DNA from: Pseudomonadota bacterium | GTDB lineage: Bacteria; Pseudomonadota; Gammaproteobacteria; Burkholderiales; Burkholderiaceae_C | Assembly (NCBI GenBank): GCA_018241265.1 | Contig: JAFEEF010000009.1 | Coordinates: 1-40,983 of the forward strand | Length of the DNA: 40,983 nt | Reading direction: 5' to 3' | Part shown: in pieces, positions 36,501 through 40,983 of the stretch | Numbering within the stretch: position 1 is the first letter of the stretch | Layout: each line of letters starts with the position of its first letter | The notes under the pieces: model-generated | Told to the model about the DNA's origin: nothing | The model's database searches: none | What the model saw: only the letters and a program-made list of their open reading frames with translations | Made by a program: the position numbers and the translations under genes

Positions 36501-39429
36501 CCAGGTCGAGCTGATCGCGTCGGCCACCGATGCGGACCGCCATCCGGTCGAGGCTGCCGCGAGCGTCTGGGTCACGAAGCAGGGCGAGCTCTGGTTCGCG
36601 CAGGACAACGACGACCGCATCGACGTGCTGCCCGAGAAGAAGCACTACGAGCCCGGCGAGACCGCGCGGCTGCAGGTGCGCATGCCGTTCCGCGAAGCGA
36701 CTGCGCTGGTCAGCGTCGAGCGCGAAGGGATCGTCGATGCGCGCGTGATGACCTTGCGCGGCGACGACCCGACCGTCGAGCTGAAGATCGACAAGCGCTG
36801 GGGCCCGAACGTCTACGTCAGCGTGCTCGCGCTGCGCGGCCGCATCCGCGACGTGCCGTGGTATTCGTTCTTCACCTGGGGCTGGAAGGAGCCGCTGTCG
36901 TGGGTGCGCGCGTTCTGGTACGAAGGCCGCGAATACCAGGCGCCGACCGCGATGGTCGACCTGTCGAAGCCGGCGTTCAAGCTCGGCGTCGCGGCGCTCA
37001 AGGTCGGCATCGCCGACTACACGCTGCAGGTCGGCGTGACGCCGGACCAGCCGCAGTACCAGGTCAGGGGCAAGGCGCGCGCGAAGGTCAAGGTCGCCTT
37101 CGACGGCAAGCCGCTCGCCGGCACGCAGGTCGCGTTCGCGGCGGTCGACGAAGCGCTGCTCGCGCTGCGGCCGAATGCGTCGTGGGATCTGCTCGGCGCG
37201 ATGCTGCAGCCGCGGCCCTGGGGCGTCGAGACCAGCACCGCGCAGAGCGAGATCATCGGCCGCCGCCACTACGGCCGCAAGGCGGTCGCCGCGGGTGGCG
37301 GCGGCGGACACAGCAACACGCGCGAGCTGTTCGACACGCTGCTCGTCTGGCAGCCCGAGGTGGTGCTCGATGCCAACGGCGAAGCGACGATCGAGGTGCC
37401 GATCAACGACTCGCTGACGAGCTTCCGCCTCGTCGCGATCGCCGATGCCGCGGGTTCGTCGGGACTGCAGCGCTTCGGCACCGGCAGCGCATCGATCAAG
37501 GTCACGCAGGACCTGCAGGCGCTGCCCGGCTTGCCGCCGCTGGTGCGCACCGGCGATCGCTACGACGCGATGGTCACCTTGCGCAACACGACGGCGCGCG
37601 AGATGAAGGTGCATGCGACCCTGCAGGGCACGGCCGCCGATGCGGGCGGCGGCAACGACATCCGCCGCACGCCGATCACGGCCGCGGCGCAGGACGTGAC
37701 GGTCGCTGCCGGCGGCGCGCAGGTCGTCAGCTGGCCGATCGCCGTGCCCGACGATGCGACCAGCATCGCGTGGGAGCTCGCGGCCGACGAGCAGGGCAGC
37801 GGCGGCGCGAAGGATCGCGTCAGGCTGACGCAGCTCGTCGCGCCGGCGGTGCCGATCGAGGTGCAGCAGGCGACGCTCGAGCAGCTCGACGGCCGCTACA
37901 CGCTGCCGGTCGCGGCACCCGCCGCGGCCTTGCCGGCCAGCGGCGTCAAGCTTGGCGGCGTGCGCATCGCGCTGCAGCCGAAGCTGACCGGCGCGCTGCC
38001 CGGCATGCGGCGCTACTTCGAGACCTATCCGTTCATCTGCCTCGAGCAGAAGACGTCGAAGTCGGTCGGGCTGAAGGACGCGAAGCTCTGGACCGCGGTC
38101 GCGAACAGCCTGCCGACCTACCTCGATCACGACGGCCTCGCGGCCTACTTCCCGCCGCGTGCCGAGGATCCGGCGTCGGGCAGCGATCGGCTGACGGCCT
38201 ATGTGCTGGCGGCGACGCACGAGGCCGGCTTCGAGCTGCCGCCGGACGCGCGCGATGCGATGCTCGACGGCCTGACCGCGTTCGTCGAAGGCCGCATCGA
38301 GCGCAAGTTCTGGTCGCCGAAGAACGATCTTGACGTGCGCAAGCTCGCGGCGATCGACGCGCTGGCGCGCTACGGCCGCGCGCAGCCGAAGATGCTCGGC
38401 TCGGTCAACCTGACGCCGAACGTCTGGCCGACCGCCGCGGTGATCGACTGGCTGGACATCCTGAAGCGGGTCGACGGCCTGCCCGATCGCGCGCTGCGCT
38501 TCGACGAAGCCAACCAGATCCTGCGCAGCCGCCTGACCTATGCCGGCACGACCCTGAAGTTCAGCACCGAGGACGGCGACTTCTGGTGGTGGCTGATGGA
38601 CAGCGCCGATGCGAACGCGGCGCGGCTGATCCTCGCGGTGCTCGACGATCCGGCATGGAAGTCCGACCTGCCGCGCATGGTCGTCGGCAGCCTCGGACGC
38701 CAGCGCGGCGGCCATTGGCTGACGACGACGGCGAACCTGTGGGGGTCGCTCGCACTCGACAAGTTCGCCGCGAAGTTCGAGTCCGAGAAGCTCGCCGGCA
38801 AGACCAGCGCCGGCTATGGCGACGCATTGAAGGCGGTCGCCGACTGGCCGCGCCAGCCCGACGGCGCCGCCGCGACCTTGCCGTGGCCGACCGAGCCGGC
38901 CACGTTGAACGTCGCGCAGGAAGGTTCCGGCAAGCCGTGGCTCACGGTGCAGAGCCTCGCCGCGGTGCCGCTGAAGGAGCCGGTGCGCGCCGGCTATGCG
39001 ATCACGCGCAGCGTCAGCGCGGTCGAGCAGAAGGATCCGCAGAGCAGCACGACCGGCATCTGGTCGCGCGGCGACGTGCTGAAGATCCATCTCGAGGTCG
39101 AGGCGCAGAGCGACATGACGTGGGTCGTCGTCAGCGACCCGGTCCCGGCCGGCGCGACCATCCTCGGCAGCGGCCTGGGCCGCGACAGCGCGATCGCGAC
39201 GCGCACCGAGCGCAGCGCCGGCAACGCCTGGCCGGCGTTCGAGGAGCGCAGCTTCGAAGCCTTCCGCAGCTACTACGGCTATCTGCCGCGCGGCAAGCAG
39301 GTGATCGAGTACAGCGTGCGGCTCAACAACCCGGGCCGCTTCAACCTGCCGCCGACGCGCGTCGAGGCGATGTACGCGCCGGAAAGCTTCGGTGCGCTGC
39401 CGAACGCGGCGCTGGAGGTGCGGCCTTGA
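33547..39429 (+). CDS. Large bacterial alpha-2-macroglobulin with thioester motif (YfhM-like)
   Basis: A 1960-residue periplasmic protease trap. A signal peptide (MSKFIAAGLLVLLAATDGHA) is followed by Ala-Gln, with no Cys, so unlike E. coli YfhM it is not a lipoprotein. Many beta-sandwich MG domains follow, including an MG1-like start (ITGVTPQG-type), the MG2-like VLVTNLGVHFKLGRESSLVWV, the bait region and the block GRRHYGRKAVAAGGGGGHSN with ELFDTLLVWQPEVVLDANGE. The thioester is intact, Cys1498-Leu-Glu-Gln1501 in YPFICLEQKTSKSVG, followed by the alpha/alpha toroid and a receptor-binding-like end. It exceeds E. coli YfhM (1653) by 300 residues. Its stop overlaps the pbpC start, the usual partnership with PBP1C. 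Confidence 0.93.
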   Translation: MSKFIAAGLLVLLAATDGHAAQIAGVTPQGEVAQVLQVTVRFSEAVVPFGDLKQPDPMSIACEGGAPAGSGRWANDRTWLYDFRAALGPGVRCSVSLRAGWKPLAGELGGKTSFRFGTGGPAIVAIEPYARTEIAEDQYFLATLSGAVVPASVADHAWCEAEGIGEKIPVRIVEGDARAQLLKTHRLDAAQAARTLVLACQRPLPGGAAMRFVWGQGIAVAANAAVVTTIEQRYDYKVRAPFTAEFTCERERASAPCLPIRPMSLRFSAPVARERAAQIRLRPDAGSAAAKGEPIAPRFDKDDRNNEVDQVNFPIPLAENTRYRIELPANFADNAGRPLSNASTFPLAVATGDAPPIAKFAAAPFGVVELHADAMLPLTLRHVQGDLRPAATTGQVRVKRIDGDRDILAWYAKLKRWDEATLTAQELGLPQKDWTTTEQSTDARGRTVTQRVDRTIATREVPMLGGDAGAKRMALPQLEGGDPRPFEVVGIPLPEPGYQVVEIESQRLGASLLAKPAPMYVRTGVLVTNLGVHFKLGRESSLVWVTTLDFGKPVEGADVVVNDCRGAPLWSGRTDATGLARVPKALDASMEDCPADDGYFVSARKRGDQGIDTAFVFSSWQKGIEAWRYNQPMGRGAPDVRAHTVFDRTLLRAGETVSMKHFIRTETSTGLANLAAADLPNRLEIVHVGSGQKTSQPLAWHGARDAVSSWNIPPAAKLGVYTVTLVHDDADPTRRHAWQSGDFRVEEFRLPLVDARVIAPKAPVVAPATLALGVQLDYLSGGPMANAPARASALLKPRSPSFAGYDDYSFDPPRDPNRRSAGDGSDSEEPENDGKLVADKLPLTTDRNGAAQVELKELPKIARPSAVTAEVTFNDPNGEVQTASTQIDLWPSAVVLGVKAGSWASARGKARFTVIALDTTGKPLTGQKVDVRGRVSQVITTRKRLVGGFYAYDNRTEVKDLGSLCSGSTDSRGLLLCEADLQTAGQVELIASATDADRHPVEAAASVWVTKQGELWFAQDNDDRIDVLPEKKHYEPGETARLQVRMPFREATALVSVEREGIVDARVMTLRGDDPTVELKIDKRWGPNVYVSVLALRGRIRDVPWYSFFTWGWKEPLSWVRAFWYEGREYQAPTAMVDLSKPAFKLGVAALKVGIADYTLQVGVTPDQPQYQVRGKARAKVKVAFDGKPLAGTQVAFAAVDEALLALRPNASWDLLGAMLQPRPWGVETSTAQSEIIGRRHYGRKAVAAGGGGGHSNTRELFDTLLVWQPEVVLDANGEATIEVPINDSLTSFRLVAIADAAGSSGLQRFGTGSASIKVTQDLQALPGLPPLVRTGDRYDAMVTLRNTTAREMKVHATLQGTAADAGGGNDIRRTPITAAAQDVTVAAGGAQVVSWPIAVPDDATSIAWELAADEQGSGGAKDRVRLTQLVAPAVPIEVQQATLEQLDGRYTLPVAAPAAALPASGVKLGGVRIALQPKLTGALPGMRRYFETYPFICLEQKTSKSVGLKDAKLWTAVANSLPTYLDHDGLAAYFPPRAEDPASGSDRLTAYVLAATHEAGFELPPDARDAMLDGLTAFVEGRIERKFWSPKNDLDVRKLAAIDALARYGRAQPKMLGSVNLTPNVWPTAAVIDWLDILKRVDGLPDRALRFDEANQILRSRLTYAGTTLKFSTEDGDFWWWLMDSADANAARLILAVLDDPAWKSDLPRMVVGSLGRQRGGHWLTTTANLWGSLALDKFAAKFESEKLAGKTSAGYGDALKAVADWPRQPDGAAATLPWPTEPATLNVAQEGSGKPWLTVQSLAAVPLKEPVRAGYAITRSVSAVEQKDPQSSTTGIWSRGDVLKIHLEVEAQSDMTWVVVSDPVPAGATILGSGLGRDSAIATRTERSAGNAWPAFEERSFEAFRSYYGYLPRGKQVIEYSVRLNNPGRFNLPPTRVEAMYAPESFGALPNAALEVRP

Positions 39430-40983
39430 TCGGATGGCGCCGCGCGTGGATCGCAATGGCGCTTGCTGTGGCATCCGCCGGGGCCTGCGCGGATGTGCCG
39501 ACCTTTGATGTGGTGCAGGCCGCGCATCGCCCGTCCGACATCACGCTGCTCGACCGCCACGACGTGCCGATCCAGACGGTGCGCGTCGACAAGTCCGTGC
39601 GACGGCTCGCCTGGGTGCCGCTCGCCGAGATGTCGCCCGCGCTGCTGCGGGCCATCGTGCTGAGCGAAGACCGGCGCTTCTGGGAGCACAGCGGCGTCGA
39701 CTGGAACGCGGTCGCGAAGAGCGCCTGGGCCAATCTGTGGAACGAGAAGACGCGCGGCGCGTCGACCTTGACGATGCAGCTCGCCGGCCTGATCGACGAC
39801 GGTCTCGCGCGGCCGGCCGGCGGACGCAGCGTGACGCAGAAGCTCGGCCAGGTCGCGACCGCGTGGCAGCTCGAGCATCGCTGGAAGAAGAGCGAGATCC
39901 TCGAGGCCTATCTGAACGAGGTGCCGTTCCGCGGCGAGATCGTCGGCATCGATGCGCTTGCGCAGACCTTGTTCGGCAAGCATGCGAGCGGCCTCGATGC
40001 GGCCGAGGCGGCGATCGCGGCGGCGCTGGTGCGCGCGCCGAACGCGCCGGCCGCGTCCGTCGCGCAGCGTGCCTGCGGCGTGCTGCAGCTCGAGCGGCTG
40101 GCGTGCACCGGCGTCACCGCGCTCGCCGAGACGGCGCTGCTGCGCAAGGGCACGATGCCGCTGGGCGAGCAGCTCGCGCCGCACTATGCGCGCCAGGTCG
40201 TCGTCGCGAACGGTCCGGCCGCGCAACGCACGACGCTCGATGCGGGGCTGCAGCGCATCGCGGTCGGCGCGCTGCGCCGCCAGCTCGCCGAGCTCGCGGG
40301 CCGCAACGTCGAGGACGGTGCGGTCGTCGTGCTCGACAACGCGAGCGGCGAAGTGCTCGCGTGGGTCGGCTCGGGCGGCGATGCGACGAGCCGCGCCGCC
40401 GAGGTCGATGGCGTGATCGCGCGCCGCCAGCCCGGCTCGACGATCAAGCCGTTCGTCTACGAGCTCGCATTCGAACGTCGCGTCGTGACGCCCGCGACCC
40501 TGCTCGACGATGCGCCGACGCAGCTCGCGACGACCGGCGGTCTCTACGTGCCGCAGGACTACGACCACGACTTCAAGGGCTGGGTCAGCGTGCGCAGCGC
40601 GCTCGGGTCCAGTCTCAACGTGCCGGCGGTGCGCGTCGCCGCGATGCTCGGGCCCGATGCGATCGTCGAGCGGCTCGATGCGCTCGGCTTCGCGCTGCCG
40701 CAGACCGGCGGCTACTACGGCACGTCGCTCGCGCTCGGCAGCGCCGACGTGACCTTGCTCGCGCTGACGAACGCCTACCGCACGCTCGCCAACGGCGGCC
40801 TCGCCGCGCCGCCGGTGTTGCGGCCGGGCAGCCGGACGGCACCGCGACGCGTCGCCGACGCCGCAGCGGTCTACCTGGTCTCCGACATCCTGGCCGACAA
40901 CACCGCGCGCGCCCGCACCTTCGGCCTCGCGAGCCTGCTCGCGACGCGCGGCCACGCCTCGGTGAAGACCGGCACCAGCAAGG
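39426..40983 (+). CDS. pbpC: Penicillin-binding protein 1C, N-terminal 519 codons
   Basis: A class A PBP, with peptidoglycan glycosyltransferase and transpeptidase domains. The best start is TTG at 39426, overlapping the macroglobulin stop (TTGA) and giving a basic N-terminus and a short membrane anchor (WIAMALAVASAGACA); ATG 39456 is possible but would truncate the anchor. The GT51 domain has Glu81 in SEDRRFWEHSGVDW and RGASTLTMQLAGL. The transpeptidase has Ser338 in QPGSTIKPF, Ser396-Leu-Asn398 and Lys514-Thr-Gly at the right edge. The family is about 750-800 residues, so the C-terminal PBP1C domain lies outside. Macroglobulin plus PBP1C is thought to defend and repair the wall after outer-membrane breach. 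Confidence 0.94.
   Translation, partial: MIGWRRAWIAMALAVASAGACADVPTFDVVQAAHRPSDITLLDRHDVPIQTVRVDKSVRRLAWVPLAEMSPALLRAIVLSEDRRFWEHSGVDWNAVAKSAWANLWNEKTRGASTLTMQLAGLIDDGLARPAGGRSVTQKLGQVATAWQLEHRWKKSEILEAYLNEVPFRGEIVGIDALAQTLFGKHASGLDAAEAAIAAALVRAPNAPAASVAQRACGVLQLERLACTGVTALAETALLRKGTMPLGEQLAPHYARQVVVANGPAAQRTTLDAGLQRIAVGALRRQLAELAGRNVEDGAVVVLDNASGEVLAWVGSGGDATSRAAEVDGVIARRQPGSTIKPFVYELAFERRVVTPATLLDDAPTQLATTGGLYVPQDYDHDFKGWVSVRSALGSSLNVPAVRVAAMLGPDAIVERLDALGFALPQTGGYYGTSLALGSADVTLLALTNAYRTLANGGLAAPPVLRPGSRTAPRRVADAAAVYLVSDILADNTARARTFGLASLLATRGHASVKTGTSK

Noticed and set aside
33523-39474. An open frame of about 1980 codons on the minus strand opposite the macroglobulin gene
   Set aside because: It is very rich in Arg, Ala and His, has no recognisable domain, and mirrors the codon bias of the real gene. 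It is a GC-rich antisense shadow.

Overview
The window is about 41 kb of GC-rich, densely coding chromosome. Gene order and protein style point to a betaproteobacterium of the order Burkholderiales, of the Rubrivivax/Leptothrix/Methylibium type. The evidence is the run recA-recX-DUF2889-sucC-sucD-TerC-pilA-O-OTase-moaC-M48 protease, a betaproteobacterial gatCA/mreBCD arrangement and strong G/C at third codon positions. The genus is an inference and no rRNA or tRNA gene was seen.

Layout. 1-1343 (minus): start of the gatCAB amidotransferase operon, with gatA cut by the window edge. 1690-7562 (plus): the rod-shape operon mreB-mreC-mreD-mrdA-rodA, whose last four genes overlap by four bases each. 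7566-10470 (minus): a TctD/TctE-like two-component pair followed by a 2H phosphoesterase (thpR), with a stranded piece of a second receiver domain between regulator and kinase. 10556-15221 (plus): SOS-controlled recA with recX, a DUF2889 gene and succinyl-CoA synthetase sucCD. 15247-16931: two TerC-family membrane proteins; the second is preceded by a yybP-ykoY (Mn2+) riboswitch and a hairpin that can mask its start codon.

17037-22765 (plus) is a signalling operon: Ser/Thr protein kinase, PP2C phosphatase, FHA protein, CHASE2 adenylate cyclase and a metallo-beta-lactamase-fold cyclic-nucleotide phosphodiesterase. It holds a reversible phosphorylation circuit plus the means to make and destroy cAMP. 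A CRP-like palindrome lies in front of it.

22785-31030 is the accessory region. Its core (24421-29566) is a type IV pilin locus: an alkaline-phosphatase-superfamily (EptA-like) membrane transferase, pilA with a sigma-54 promoter and upstream repeats, a TfpX/TfpZ accessory protein and a PglL/PilO-like O-oligosaccharyltransferase. It is bracketed by toxin-antitoxin modules: two homologous divergent vapBC loci on the left (one with a frameshifted toxin) sharing a heptamer-repeat control region, and hepT-mntA plus a phd/vapC pair on the right.

31061-40983 returns to housekeeping genes: moaC (minus), a secreted M48 protease with a C-terminal repeat region, a 91-bp nested palindromic element, a very large bacterial alpha-2-macroglobulin with an intact thioester, and the first 519 codons of pbpC, its usual partner.

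The items most worth following are the kinase/phosphatase/FHA/cyclase/phosphodiesterase operon, the pilin-modification locus with its phospho-transferase, the shared vapBC control region and the nested palindrome.
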